Below, one piece after another: positions 46,754-58,439 of a stretch of 64,000 nt of DNA. A program made the position numbers and the translations under genes. The stretch is from Caldimonas tepidiphila (GTDB lineage Bacteria; Pseudomonadota; Gammaproteobacteria; Burkholderiales; Burkholderiaceae_C): NCBI RefSeq assembly GCF_003569765.1, contig NZ_QXMG01000002.1, positions 124,001-188,000 on the forward strand, written 5' to 3'. The notes below the pieces were generated by a model. It was not told where the DNA came from and did not search any database. It saw only the letters and a list, made by a program, of their open reading frames with translations. Each line of letters begins with the position of its first letter. Within the stretch, counting starts at the first letter, position 1.

Positions 46754-48148
46754 TCAGCCGAGCAGCGGCCTGCCGAAGGTGATGGCGAGGCCGGCGAGCG
46801 CGCAGGCGCCGAGCAGCGGCATCACGCCCACCTTGAAGCGGAAGAGCGCAAGGGCCGCCGCCACCGCGATCAGCGCCGAGACCGCGTCGAAGGGGCCGTC
46901 CAGTCCCTGCGGCCACAGCACGTGGTAGGCGAAGAACATCGCCAGGTTCAGGATCACGCCGACCACCGCGGCGGTGATCCCGGTCAGCGGCGCGGTGAAG
47001 TGCAGCTTGCCGTGCGTGGACTCCACCAGCGGCCCGCCGATGAGCACGAACATGAAGGAGGGCAGGAAGGTGAAGAAGGTCACCACGGTGGCCGCCGCCG
47101 CGCCGCCGAGGAACAGCGCGTCCGGGCCGAAGACCTGCTTGATCCAGCCGCCGACAAAGCCGACGAAGGCCACCACCATGATCAGCGGGCCGGGCGTCGT
47201 CTCGCCGAGCGCGAGGCCGTCGATCATCTGCGTCGCCGACAGCCACTGGTGCTGCTCGACCGCGCCCTGGTAGACGTAGGGCAGCACCGCGTAGGCGCCG
47301 CCGAAGGTCAGCAGCGCCGCCTTCGTGAAGAACCAGCCCATCTGCGTCAGCGTGCCGCCGAGGCCCTGCAGCGCGAGCAGCGCCGCCATCGCCGCCGCCC
47401 AGAGCCCCACGCCCACCAGCAGCACCCGGGCGAGCCGGGCGCGGCTGAAGCGCGCGTGCGGCGGCGGCGGGGTGTCGTCGTCGATCAGCGCCGGGCCGAA
47501 GCTGCCGCCCTTGGCGCCGTGCCCCCCGCCCACCTCGAACACCCGCGGCGCGAGCTTGCCGCCGATATGGCCGACGAGGGCGGCCGCGAGCACGATGGCC
47601 GGGAACGGGACGCCGAACACGAAGATGGCGACGAAGGCCGCCGCCGCGATGGCCCACAGCCAGCCGTTCTTCAGCGCCCGCGAGCCGATGCGGTAGGCAG
47701 CGTGCATCACGATCGCCGTCACGGCCGGCTTGATGCCGTAGAAGATGGCCGCCACGAGCGGCATCTCGCCGTAGGCGACGTAGAGCCAGGACAGCCCGAT
47801 CAGGATGAACAGCGAGGGCAGCACGAACATCGCGCCCGCGACGATGCCGCCCCAGGTGCGGTGCAGCAGCCAGCCGATGTAGGTGGCGAGCTGCTGCGCC
47901 TCGGGGCCGGGCAGCAGCATGCAGTAGTTGAGCGCGTGCAGGAAGCGCTTCTCGCTGATCCAGCGCCGGCGCTCGACCAGCTCGCTGTGCATGATCGCCA
48001 TCTGCCCGGCCGGCCCGCCGAAGCTGATGAAGCCGAGCTTCAGCCAGAACCAGAAGGCCTGCGCCAGCGTGATCGGGGCCGGTCGCCCGGGGGAGGAGGG
48101 GGGATCGCCGTTCAGCGGCAGGTCGGGGGAGTGGGGCGCGGGGGTCAT
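46754..48148 (-). CDS. chrA: Chromate efflux transporter
   Basis: 464 residues with the two-domain (long-chain) CHR architecture. FWFWLKLGFISFGGPAGQMAIMH and ALNYCMLLPGPEAQQLATYIG belong to the N-terminal CHR domain; FFTKAALLTFGGAYAVLPYV and GLALGETTPGPLIMV to the C-terminal one. It exports chromate from the cytoplasm using the proton-motive force. Its ATG overlaps the chrB stop by four bases, so the two form one operon. Confidence 0.95.
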   Translation of the reverse strand: MTPAPHSPDLPLNGDPPSSPGRPAPITLAQAFWFWLKLGFISFGGPAGQMAIMHSELVERRRWISEKRFLHALNYCMLLPGPEAQQLATYIGWLLHRTWGGIVAGAMFVLPSLFILIGLSWLYVAYGEMPLVAAIFYGIKPAVTAIVMHAAYRIGSRALKNGWLWAIAAAAFVAIFVFGVPFPAIVLAAALVGHIGGKLAPRVFEVGGGHGAKGGSFGPALIDDDTPPPPHARFSRARLARVLLVGVGLWAAAMAALLALQGLGGTLTQMGWFFTKAALLTFGGAYAVLPYVYQGAVEQHQWLSATQMIDGLALGETTPGPLIMVVAFVGFVGGWIKQVFGPDALFLGGAAAATVVTFFTFLPSFMFVLIGGPLVESTHGKLHFTAPLTGITAAVVGVILNLAMFFAYHVLWPQGLDGPFDAVSALIAVAAALALFRFKVGVMPLLGACALAGLAITFGRPLLG

Positions 48149-49110
48149 GCGGGTTCTCCGGAGGAGGCGTACAGGGCGTCGAAGACGGCTCCTGTCGCGT
48201 CGATCAGTCGGTCGTCGTCGGGATGCAGGGTCCTGAGCCCCGACAGGATGTTCTCGAGGCCGGCAGCCTCGGCGACCGGCAGCCCGCCCACGTCGAGGTA
48301 GTGGACGGTGGCGCCGATCCTGCGCAGGCGCGCGTCGTCCTGCAGTCCGAAGGCGAGGACCATCGTCTCGAAGGTGACGAGGGAGCCGGCATGGCTGAAG
48401 GCCGCGCCGTCGAAGTCGAAGCCGAGCGCGCCGTCGGGAAGATCGGCCACGTCGCGCAGCCAGACGAAGCGCGCGGCGGGATCGATGAAGCGGCGGATCA
48501 GCCAGCAGCAGGCGAGGCGGTCGACCCAGGGGCGCGCGCGCGTGGCCCAGAGCCGACCGGCGTACTCCAGGCGGTCACGCCGGGGGATGTCGCCCCCGGC
48601 CGGCGCCGGCTCCCCCTTCGAGAAGCGCAGGTCGATCTCGCGCCGCAGCAGCGCAAGCGTCGAGCGGGCCCTCTCGCGTGCGGCGCCAGGGAAGTAGTCG
48701 CTCCGCTCCAGGCCCTCCAGGGCCTCCGTCATGCCACGGAACTGCCGCCGCGCCGCGGTCTCGCCGAGACCCGCGAGCTCCCGCCGCAGCGCCTCCAGCG
48801 AGGTCTCCCACTCGGCGTACGCCGCACTGCGGTCGAACAGCGCGACGAGTTCCTGCTGCTGCGCCGGGGAGCGCGCCGACAGGCCCAGGAGCCAGGCGGC
48901 ACCCTGGTGGGATCGCACCTCGTCGGCGATCCTGCCGAAGGGCTCGGCGTGTTCCGCGGGCAGGACATACGCGCCGTCGCGCAGCGAAGCCGCGCCGAGC
49001 GCCTTCAGCGTGCGCCAGGTGCGCAGGCGCACGGCATTGGGCTGGCTGGGCAGGGTCAGCAGCAGCAACAGCCATTCTGTAGCGATTGCATCCTGGGGGG
49101 ACATAAGCAT
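48145..49110 (-). CDS. chrB: Chromate resistance regulator/accessory protein
   Basis: 321 residues. The N-terminal part (LLLLTLPSQPNAVRLRTWRTLKALGAASLRDGAYVLP) and the C-terminal part (WATRARPWVDRLACCWLIRRFIDPAARFVWL, SFVTFETMVLAFGL-type segment) match ChrB. In Ralstonia-type chr operons ChrB acts as a chromate-sensing regulator of chrA. Two in-frame ATGs exist (49110 and 49104), neither with a strong ribosome-binding site. Confidence 0.92.
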   Translation of the reverse strand: MLMSPQDAIATEWLLLLLTLPSQPNAVRLRTWRTLKALGAASLRDGAYVLPAEHAEPFGRIADEVRSHQGAAWLLGLSARSPAQQQELVALFDRSAAYAEWETSLEALRRELAGLGETAARRQFRGMTEALEGLERSDYFPGAARERARSTLALLRREIDLRFSKGEPAPAGGDIPRRDRLEYAGRLWATRARPWVDRLACCWLIRRFIDPAARFVWLRDVADLPDGALGFDFDGAAFSHAGSLVTFETMVLAFGLQDDARLRRIGATVHYLDVGGLPVAEAAGLENILSGLRTLHPDDDRLIDATGAVFDALYASSGEPA

Positions 49111-49225
49111 TTCATTCTAGCGCGCCTGCCGCTCGCGCCGCCCCGATCGCCCAGCCTTTCCTGCGAAGGTGCGGCGTCGGGCGACTCCCCCCGCGTGGTG
49201 CGGTCGCTTTCAGGAGCCGGATGAA

Positions 49226-49252
49226 CGGACGGGGCCGCAAGGGCCCCGTCCG
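49226..49252. terminator. Strong stem-loop after small basic protein gene
   Basis: Perfect 11-base arms CGGACGGGGCC and GGCCCCGTCCG around the loop GCAAG. It lies about 30 bases beyond the stop of the small gene at 49281-49466 on the - strand. No T-run follows. Confidence 0.6.
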
Positions 49253-49280
49253 GTTCCGGTGGATGCGTGGCCAGAAGCGG

Positions 49281-49466
49281 TCAGCGCTCGTCCTTGCCCT
49301 TGCCGCGGGTGCCGGAGACGGAGGTTTCCTTGCCTTGCTGATGGGCGCTCATCTGCGAGCCGTGACCGCCGCCGCCGCGGCGGCTGTCCGAATTGGACGC
49401 GGTGCTCCGATCGGCCTTCTGCTTCGGGCTCATCTGCATCTGCTTGCGCTTGGCTGCGAGTTTCAT
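49281..49466 (-). CDS. Small, basic, disordered protein
   Basis: 61 residues from the ATG at 49466, which has AGAGGAG 8 bases upstream. The sequence (MKLAAKRKQMQMSPKQKADR, then a Ser/Asn/Gly-rich part ending GTRGKGKDER) has no hydrophobic core and should be disordered. I do not recognise the family. Good ribosome-binding site plus a strong terminator argue that it is expressed. It may bind nucleic acid, given its charge. Confidence 0.65.
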   Translation of the reverse strand: MKLAAKRKQMQMSPKQKADRSTASNSDSRRGGGGHGSQMSAHQQGKETSVSGTRGKGKDER

Positions 49467-49720
49467 CCTGGGCTCCTCTTGCTCTCTTGCTCGCATGTGT
49501 AGGAATGACACCGCACCGGCGATGCGAGGGGGCGCCGGAGGGTGAGAGGGGAGCCCGGCCGGTCTCCTCCCTGCCGTCTGCGCAGTAATCGGTGTTCTCG
49601 CCGGCGGGGCGGACGCCCTCCCGTAGCACCGCCGGCGCGAGACGTCGCGCCGAACTGCCGCCACGTCCCCTCGCTGTTCCGGGCTTGGCGCGCGGCGTCC
49701 TGCAGGCACAGTCGCGGCGC

Positions 49721-50056
49721 ATGGACCGCCCCCCGACGACGCAGCACCGCGTCATCCACCTGCACGCGGACGCCCCGCCCAAGCCGGCGCCGGGCGCGGC
49801 CTGCAACGGCTGCGGCGTGTGCTGCGCCAGCGAGCCCTGCCCGCTGGGGATGCTGCTGTCGCGCCGCAGCAGCGGCGCCTGCGAGGCACTCGGCTGGGAC
49901 GGGCGGCGCTACGTCTGCGACGCGCTGGCGCGGCCGGCGCGCTTCGTCGCGTGGCCGTGGGCGCAGCGCCTGCTGTCGCGCGCGGCGTCGCGCTGGATCG
50001 CCGCCGGCAGCGGCTGCGACAGCGTCGCCGAGGTGGAGGAGCGGCCCGCCGGCTGA
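49721..50056 (+). CDS. YkgJ-type cysteine-cluster protein
   Basis: 111 residues. ACNGCGVCCASEPCPLGMLL carries the closely spaced Cys cluster of the YkgJ/UPF0153-type family, likely a zinc or Fe-S site. The function is unknown. The ATG at 49721 has no strong ribosome-binding site. It lies in front of the large diguanylate cyclase gene, 148 bases upstream. Confidence 0.78.
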   Translation: MDRPPTTQHRVIHLHADAPPKPAPGAACNGCGVCCASEPCPLGMLLSRRSSGACEALGWDGRRYVCDALARPARFVAWPWAQRLLSRAASRWIAAGSGCDSVAEVEERPAG

Positions 50057-50204
50057 ACTCCCCGTCCGTCGCGGCCCGCGTTTCCGCGATGCCGGGGCAC
50101 GAGACGAATCATCGGGGCTCAAGCCCCGGCGAGAACGGTCGAAAACGAGGCGGTCCCCCTTTCTTCGAGCCCGGCCGCCATGACCGGAGCGGGCTGCCCC
50201 GTCG

Positions 50205-53200
50205 ATGTCCCATCCCAGAGCAATGGCTGCAGCCGCACGCGCGATCGCGCTGCTGGTGTCGGTCTACGGACTGGCCGCGCTGTGGCTCCAGGTCTCCGGC
50301 CAGGCGCATTGGCTCGCAGCGGCCGTGCCCGGCGCACCGCCGATGCGGCCCGCCTCGTCCGTCGGACTCCTCCTTGCCGGCATCGCCGTCGCGACCCTCG
50401 GGCGCGCGGGCCGTGCCCGTTTCCTGTCGTCGTCGTCGGGGATGGCGCTGTCGGCCCTGGCGCTGCTGAGCCTGGCGTCCGGCCTCGGGGAGCGGGCGGC
50501 GCCCGGTACGCCGGTCGCGAGCCATCCGATCGTCGCGCTGGTGTTCCTGCTCATCGCGATCGCCGCGCTGGGCTGGAAATCCGCCGAGTCCCGGGGGAAG
50601 CGCTTCGGCGTTGCCGCGGCGGTCACCGGTGGCGCCCTGTCCCTCGCCTCCGTCGTGCCCTATGCCCTGCCGTGGCTGGACCCGGGGGCGAGGCTGCTGC
50701 TGGGGGTGGTGCCGCCGCAGTCCGCCGTCCCGCTGGCCGTGCTGTGCGGCTGCATCGGCCTGCTGTGCTGCAGCGGGACGCCCGCCGGCCTCGCCCGGCG
50801 GCATGCCCCGCTGTTCACCCTGACCCTGGGCACCTCGCTGGTCCTGATCGCCGCCTGGAGCGGGATCCTCTGGGCCAACAGCGCCCATGTGCTGCGCGAG
50901 GTCACGCAGAGGACGGAGGGGGTCGCGCACACCCTGCTCGAGCACATGCACCGCTCGCTCGATCCCGCAGCCCTGGTGCTGCGCCAGGTCGCCGACCGCA
51001 TCTCGAAGGAGGGGCTGGAGAACTTCTGCGCGTCCGACGCAGCGTGGCAGGAGTTGTCCTCCACCGCGGCCTCCCTGAAGCAGGTCAACGCGATCCTCGT
51101 GCTGGACCGCGTCGGGCAGGTGAAATTCCACTCGGCGCAGCGTTCGCCCCGCATCCCGGGCAAGCTCTCGCATCGCGACTACTTCGCCGCCCACCTCCGG
51201 GGCGAGCCCACCTACCTGGGGCCGCTCATCAGGGTGGGTTCGGGCAAGGACGGCTTCACCTACAGCCACCGCGTGACGGACGAGCACGGCGAGTTCGCAG
51301 GCGTGGTGGTGGCGTCGCTGGAGCTGGCCTACTTCCAGGAGTTCTACGGCTCGCTCGACCTGGGCCATGCCGGCTCGATCGGCGTGTTCCGCACCGACAG
51401 CCGCCCGCTGATCCGGGTGCCGCTGCCCGATGACCTCTCGGCGGTCGACATGCGCGGCCATCCCCTCTTCCGCGATCACGTTCCCCGGCGGGACCACGGC
51501 GTCTTCGTGGCCCGCTCCCCCTTCGACGGCCAGGAACGCTTCATGGCCTACCGGGTCTCGACCACCCTGCCGCTCGTGGTCTCCGCGACGGCGAGCGTCG
51601 CCCCGCTCGCGGCGGAATTCGCGGAGGAGGCCTTCGCCGCCTCGCTGCTGCTCGCCCTCGCGCTGCTGGCGCTGATCAACGGGGCCGCGCATCGCCTGCG
51701 CGCCGCGCTGAGGGAGGAGGAGCACCAGCGCGAGCTCGAGGCGGGGCGCACGTTCGCGCGCGCCATCCTGGACTCCATCACGGCGAAGGTCGCCATCACC
51801 GACCGTGCCGGCACGATCCTCGACGTGAACGAGGCCTGGCGGCGGTTCGCCCGGGCCGACGGCGGCACGGGGGAAGCCATCGGGTCGAACTACCTGCGCG
51901 TGTCCCGCCATGCCGGGGGACGCGAGTCGGGCGACCGCCGTGCCGTGGCCGAGGGGATGGAGGCCGTCATCCGGGGCGAGGCCGAGCGCTTCGAATACAA
52001 CTACGAGTGCCCCTCGCCGACGCAGGACCGGTGGTTCAAGATGCGGGTCACGCCGCTGGAGGGCTCGGACGGCGTGGTGGTCGTCAGTCACGAGGACGTG
52101 AGCGACCTGAAGCAGGCGGAAATCGCGGTCTCGCGCGCGAAGTCGGAGCTGCGCAAGGCGCACGACGCGCTGGAGCTGCGCGTGGCCGAGCGCACCTCCA
52201 GGCTGCAGCAGGCCTTGCAGCGCGTGACCTCGCTGGTCGAGCACTCGCCGCTGGCGGTCATCGAGTGGGACCGCGAGCTCCGGGTCGTGCGGTGGTCGCG
52301 GCGTGCGGAGGAGATGTTCGGCTGGCGCGCCGACGAGGCGATGGGGCGCCGCCTGTCCGAGCGGGGCCTGGTCTTCGAGGACGACCGCGAGGCGATGGAG
52401 GCCGCGATGTCCCAGCTGGTCCTGGGCATCGAGGCGCGCAACTCCGGTGCGAGCCGCATCTACCGCAAGGACGGCGGCCTGCTGCACTGCGAGTGGCACA
52501 ACTCCGTGCTCCTCGACGAGCAAGGCCAGCCCGTGTCGGTCCTGTCGATGGTGCACGACGTCAGCGCCCGGCGGGCCGCCGAGGCGGCCCGCCGCGAGAG
52601 CGAGGCCCTGTTCCGCGACACCTTCGAGCAGGCGGCGGTCGGCATCGCCCATGTCGGGCTCGACGGGCGCTGGCTGCGCGTCAACCGGCGGCTGTGCGAG
52701 ATCGTGGGGCGCTCACGGCAGCAGCTGCAGCAGCTCACCTTCGCAGACCTCACCCATCCCGAGGACCTGCAGGCGGGCCGGGGGCTGGCGGAAGAGCTGC
52801 TGCAGGGCCGCCGCAGCTCGTACGTGATGCAGAAGCGCTACGTCCGCGGGGACGGCTCGCTGGTCTGGGTGCAGCTGACGGTGGCGATGCACAGGAACGA
52901 GCAGGGGGAGTCCCTGCACTTCATCGCGGTGGTCGAGGACATCCAGGCGCTGAAGGACGCGGAGCGGGCGCTGCGGCTCGCCAACGACGAGCTCGAGGAC
53001 CGGGTGGCCAGCCGCACCCGGGAGCTCCAGGCCAGCGAGCAGCACATCCGGGAGATCGCGAGCACGGTGCCGGGCGTGCTGTTCCAGTGGTTCTGCCGCC
53101 AGGACGGCACGACCGGCTTCCACTACCTCAGCCCCCGCACGCAGGACCTCTACGGCTACGCGCCCGAGCAGGTCGCGCGCGACTGGGCGGCGCTCCTCCA

Positions 53201-54362
53201 CCCGCAGGACCGCGAGGCAACGCTGAAATCCACCGACCGTGCCGTTCGCGACCGCGCCCCGTGGGAGCACGAGTGCCGCATCGTCCGCGCCGGCGGGGAG
53301 GTGCGGGTCGTCAGCATCATCGCCCGGCCGGTCCGCTCGGACGCGGAGGAGATCGTCTACACCGGCTTCCTGATCGACGTCACCGACGCGCGGCGCGCGC
53401 AGCAGGCGCTGTCCGACAACGAGCTGCGCTACCAGACGCTGGTCGAGGGCTCGCTGCAGGGCATCCTCGTGCAGCGGGTCCACCGGGACTGCAAGGTGCT
53501 GTTCGCCAACGAGGTGGCGGCGCGCATCTACGGCTACGGCAGCGCCGCGGAGCTGATGGCCGAGCCCGGGGCGCGCCATCTCGTGCCCGAGGACGTGCGC
53601 GAGCAGGCCGCACCCGCCTGGGGACGGTCGCGCGGGGGCGAGACCGGGGGAATCCATGCCCAGCTCGCCGCCCTGCGCAGGGACGGCAGCCCGATCTGGG
53701 TCGAGATTCTGGGCCGCAGGATCGACTGGCAGGGCGAGCCGGCCCTGCAGATGACGATCATGGACGTGACCGAGCGGCATCGGCTCGAAGCCGAGCTGAA
53801 GCGCCAGGCCACCATCGACTCCCTCACGGGCCTGCTGACGCGCCGGCAGTTCAACGTGCTGGCGGAGCAGGAGATGTACCGCCGCCAGCGCAACGCCCAG
53901 TCGCTGACGACGCTGATGGTCGACATCGACCACTTCAAGCGCATCAACGACACCTTCGGGCACCAGGCGGGCGATGCCGTGCTCGAGAAGGTCGCGCAGG
54001 CGCTGAAGGAGGTGCTCCGGGGCAACGACGTGATCGGGCGCTTCGGCGGGGAGGAGTTCGTGGCGCTGCTCGTGGATGCGGACGAGACGGCGGCGCTCGC
54101 GGTGGCGGCGCGGATCCGGGCGCGGCTGCGCGAACTGCGCGTGACCTGCAGGGGGCAGGACATCGAGGTGACCGCCAGCATCGGGATCAGCGCCTTGCGG
54201 CCGGAGGAGCCGAGCATCGAGCCGTCCCTCGGGCGGGCCGACCAGGCGCTGTACGCGGCGAAGTCGGCGGGACGGGACCGGGCCGTGCTCCACGGTGCCC
54301 CGCTGCCGGCGCCGGGGCACGAGGGCGGCGGGAAACGACAGGACCTCGAGGCACTGAGCTAG
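50205..54362 (+). CDS. Membrane-bound multi-PAS diguanylate cyclase
   Basis: 1385 residues, unusually long. An N-terminal block of about six hydrophobic helices (residues about 10-225), a periplasmic Cache-like sensor (about 225-465), another membrane helix (about 470-498), then five PAS domains starting near residues 515, 672, 798, 943 and 1071, and a GGDEF domain (about 1203-1365). The active site is GGEEF at 1281-1285, and the inhibitory site RGND at 1272-1275 is exactly five residues upstream, so it should be an active, product-inhibited c-di-GMP synthase. No EAL domain is present. The ATG at 50205 is used; an ATG six codons later is possible. Confidence 0.92.
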   Translation: MSHPRAMAAAARAIALLVSVYGLAALWLQVSGQAHWLAAAVPGAPPMRPASSVGLLLAGIAVATLGRAGRARFLSSSSGMALSALALLSLASGLGERAAPGTPVASHPIVALVFLLIAIAALGWKSAESRGKRFGVAAAVTGGALSLASVVPYALPWLDPGARLLLGVVPPQSAVPLAVLCGCIGLLCCSGTPAGLARRHAPLFTLTLGTSLVLIAAWSGILWANSAHVLREVTQRTEGVAHTLLEHMHRSLDPAALVLRQVADRISKEGLENFCASDAAWQELSSTAASLKQVNAILVLDRVGQVKFHSAQRSPRIPGKLSHRDYFAAHLRGEPTYLGPLIRVGSGKDGFTYSHRVTDEHGEFAGVVVASLELAYFQEFYGSLDLGHAGSIGVFRTDSRPLIRVPLPDDLSAVDMRGHPLFRDHVPRRDHGVFVARSPFDGQERFMAYRVSTTLPLVVSATASVAPLAAEFAEEAFAASLLLALALLALINGAAHRLRAALREEEHQRELEAGRTFARAILDSITAKVAITDRAGTILDVNEAWRRFARADGGTGEAIGSNYLRVSRHAGGRESGDRRAVAEGMEAVIRGEAERFEYNYECPSPTQDRWFKMRVTPLEGSDGVVVVSHEDVSDLKQAEIAVSRAKSELRKAHDALELRVAERTSRLQQALQRVTSLVEHSPLAVIEWDRELRVVRWSRRAEEMFGWRADEAMGRRLSERGLVFEDDREAMEAAMSQLVLGIEARNSGASRIYRKDGGLLHCEWHNSVLLDEQGQPVSVLSMVHDVSARRAAEAARRESEALFRDTFEQAAVGIAHVGLDGRWLRVNRRLCEIVGRSRQQLQQLTFADLTHPEDLQAGRGLAEELLQGRRSSYVMQKRYVRGDGSLVWVQLTVAMHRNEQGESLHFIAVVEDIQALKDAERALRLANDELEDRVASRTRELQASEQHIREIASTVPGVLFQWFCRQDGTTGFHYLSPRTQDLYGYAPEQVARDWAALLHPQDREATLKSTDRAVRDRAPWEHECRIVRAGGEVRVVSIIARPVRSDAEEIVYTGFLIDVTDARRAQQALSDNELRYQTLVEGSLQGILVQRVHRDCKVLFANEVAARIYGYGSAAELMAEPGARHLVPEDVREQAAPAWGRSRGGETGGIHAQLAALRRDGSPIWVEILGRRIDWQGEPALQMTIMDVTERHRLEAELKRQATIDSLTGLLTRRQFNVLAEQEMYRRQRNAQSLTTLMVDIDHFKRINDTFGHQAGDAVLEKVAQALKEVLRGNDVIGRFGGEEFVALLVDADETAALAVAARIRARLRELRVTCRGQDIEVTASIGISALRPEEPSIEPSLGRADQALYAAKSAGRDRAVLHGAPLPAPGHEGGGKRQDLEALS

Positions 54363-54465
54363 GTGTGCGGTCCCGGGAAGCCGTGGTGCTCCAGGGCGGC
54401 CGCTGAACCACGTATCGACTGCAGAGCTCAGCGGCGCTTGGCTTGGCGTGGATCGGCCCAAGCCA

Positions 54466-54612
54466 CTATTTGTTCTTCAGCTTGCCCTTCGGCAGCACGG
54501 TCGTCGTGGGAGGGGTAGGACGCGTGGAGGGGGCGGAGGAGTCTTTCGGCGGACTGTTGTCCTTCTTCGGCTTCTTCGCCATCTTGTTGCTGCGCTGCTC
54601 GCCTTTGGGCAT
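54466..54612 (-). CDS. 48-residue Lys/Pro-rich protein
   Basis: Short gene below the usual size limit of gene callers. ATG at 54612 with AAGGAG 8 bases upstream; TAG at 54466-54468. The protein starts MPKGEQRSNKMAKKPKKDNS, has a Pro/Ser/Thr-rich middle and ends VLPKGKLKNK. It is highly basic and probably disordered. I believe similar small proteins occur in other Burkholderiales, but cannot confirm this here. It lies between the two large signalling genes. Confidence 0.65.
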   Translation of the reverse strand: MPKGEQRSNKMAKKPKKDNSPPKDSSAPSTRPTPPTTTVLPKGKLKNK

Positions 54613-54749
54613 GTCGGACTCCTTATGTGGGTGCCGAATGTACCTGCTTTACTCGAGAGCGGCCGTATCGATGCGGCATGCGGCGTTTGTGGCTTCGTTT
54701 CCGCCGCAGGAATGTGGGCGAGCGGTGCGGGGGACACCTCAGGGCGTGC

Positions 54750-56789
<2,040 letters not shown>

Positions 56790-56861
56790 CGTAGCCACGA
56801 GAGCAAGCAGGCTCCGTGCCCAGCCCGAGGGAAAGCTGCCCGGGGGCGCCGCATTCCCCGC

Positions 56862-58439
56862 TCAGCGCCCCCGCCGCTTGCCGCCCGCCGCCAGCCACGC
56901 CAGGCCGGCCGCCGCGGCCCACAGCAGCCCCCGCACCGCAGGCGGCTGCTGCGCGAGCCGGTTGTAGAGGCTCGGGTGCGCCCCCTGTCCCGGATGCCGG
57001 CCGAGGGTGCGGCCGTGGCTGTCGTGCGAGGGCGCGTGCAGGTTGCCGCTGGAGCCCGAGGACGGTTCGTCGCGCCACTGCCGCGCGGCCAGCAGCTTCG
57101 CCGAGAGGTCCATCAGGCCCGGCGCGAGGGCCGCCATCGCGCTGCCTGAGCGGGCCGCCCCGCCGATCCAGACGTCCCGCTGCGGACGGACGGCCGCCGC
57201 GAGGATGGCGCGGGCCGCGTCCTGCGGGTCGTACAGCGGCGACACCAGCTTCGGGTGCCGCCCCGGCGGGTGGGCGGTGTGCTCGATCAGCGGCGTCGCG
57301 AGGCAGGCCGGCTTGAGCAGCACGACGGCCACCGGCGCGCCCTCGGCGAGCAGCTCCTGGCGCAGCCCGTCCGTGAAGCCCTTGATCGCATGCTTGCTGG
57401 CGCTGTAGAGGCTCTGCAGCGGCACCGCCTTGTCGGCCAGGATGCTGGCCATGTTGATCAGCGTGCCGCCGCGCTGCCGCAGGTGGCGCACCGCGGCGAG
57501 CGAGCCGTACACCGTGCCCCAGAAGTTGGTCTCCATCAGGCGGCGCGCGTCGGCGTCGTCGTAGTGGTCGAGAACCGAGCCGATCATCCCGACGCCGGCG
57601 TTGTTGATCCAGGTGTCGAAGCCGCCGAAGGCTTGCACGGCCGCCTCCGCCACCGCGTCCACCTCCTGCCGCACCGCCACGTCGGCGGCTTTCACGAGCA
57701 CCTCGGCCCGGAACTCCGAGCGCAGCCGCTCGGCGATGCGCTCCAGCGCCGCCGCGTCGCGGCCGCTGAGCACGAGCCGCGCGCCCGCGCGGGCCGCCTC
57801 GAGCGCGGTGGCGAGCCCGACTCCGCTGGACGCGCCGGTGACGACGATCACCTGCCGGTTCAATTCCTTGGCCATCGCGGCCTCCTTCCTTGGGCGTTGC
57901 CGCAGCACCAGCAGGCCCGCGAGCGCGAGGCCGAGGCCGAAGCTGCCGTAGACCAGCGCGGTGCTGCGCCGGGACAGGCGTTTCTCGAAGCCGGGCGAGA
58001 GGCGCTGGGGCACCAGCTTCAGGTCCGTGAGCGCCGCCACCACGGTCACCAGCGCGGCGTCCGCGAGCGTGGCCTGCGGCGTGCGCTGCCGACGCCGCGC
58101 CTGCAGCGCCTCGAACACGAAGCCCCACAGCATCGCGGAGCCGTGGTGGACGATCTGCCCGACCACCGTGTGCCGCACATCCGCGCCCTCGTGCCGCAGC
58201 GCCTCCTCGCCCCAGGCCCACTGGCTGGTGGCGTTCAGCGGCGCGAACGGCGTACCGTGCTCCACGCGGCCGCGCCGCACCAGCATCGCGGTCGAGGCCA
58301 GCGCCGCGACGGCGCCGGCCAGCAGCGCTGACGAGGGGGACATGCGGCGCAGGAGGCCCTCGGCGGCGCTCCGCACCACATCTAGCGAGGCGAGGGCGGG
58401 CGGGGTCGGCACGGCGAGGCGGGGCGTCCGGGAATGCAT
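56862..58439 (-). CDS. Fusion of a membrane domain and a short-chain dehydrogenase/reductase
   Basis: One open frame of 525 residues. Residues 1-188 are a small membrane domain (LLAGAVAALASTAMLV, then NATSQWAWGEEALRHEGADVRHTVVGQIVHHGSAMLWGF, and TALVYGSFGLGLALAGLLVL). From residue 189 a complete SDR starts (VIVVTGASSGVGLATALEAARAG, NNAGVG, active-site Tyr-Lys in YSASKHAIKG), ending in another hydrophobic segment and a Lys/Arg tail. No stop separates the parts. However, AAGGAGG lies 7 bases before the internal ATG at 57875, so the SDR may also be made alone. It is either a true fusion or two genes joined by loss of a stop. Confidence 0.8.
   Translation of the reverse strand: MHSRTPRLAVPTPPALASLDVVRSAAEGLLRRMSPSSALLAGAVAALASTAMLVRRGRVEHGTPFAPLNATSQWAWGEEALRHEGADVRHTVVGQIVHHGSAMLWGFVFEALQARRRQRTPQATLADAALVTVVAALTDLKLVPQRLSPGFEKRLSRRSTALVYGSFGLGLALAGLLVLRQRPRKEAAMAKELNRQVIVVTGASSGVGLATALEAARAGARLVLSGRDAAALERIAERLRSEFRAEVLVKAADVAVRQEVDAVAEAAVQAFGGFDTWINNAGVGMIGSVLDHYDDADARRLMETNFWGTVYGSLAAVRHLRQRGGTLINMASILADKAVPLQSLYSASKHAIKGFTDGLRQELLAEGAPVAVVLLKPACLATPLIEHTAHPPGRHPKLVSPLYDPQDAARAILAAAVRPQRDVWIGGAARSGSAMAALAPGLMDLSAKLLAARQWRDEPSSGSSGNLHAPSHDSHGRTLGRHPGQGAHPSLYNRLAQQPPAVRGLLWAAAAGLAWLAAGGKRRGR

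Noticed and set aside
49542-50183. Overlapping Arg/Ala-rich + strand frame
   Set aside because: It is a shadow of the YkgJ-type gene in another frame.
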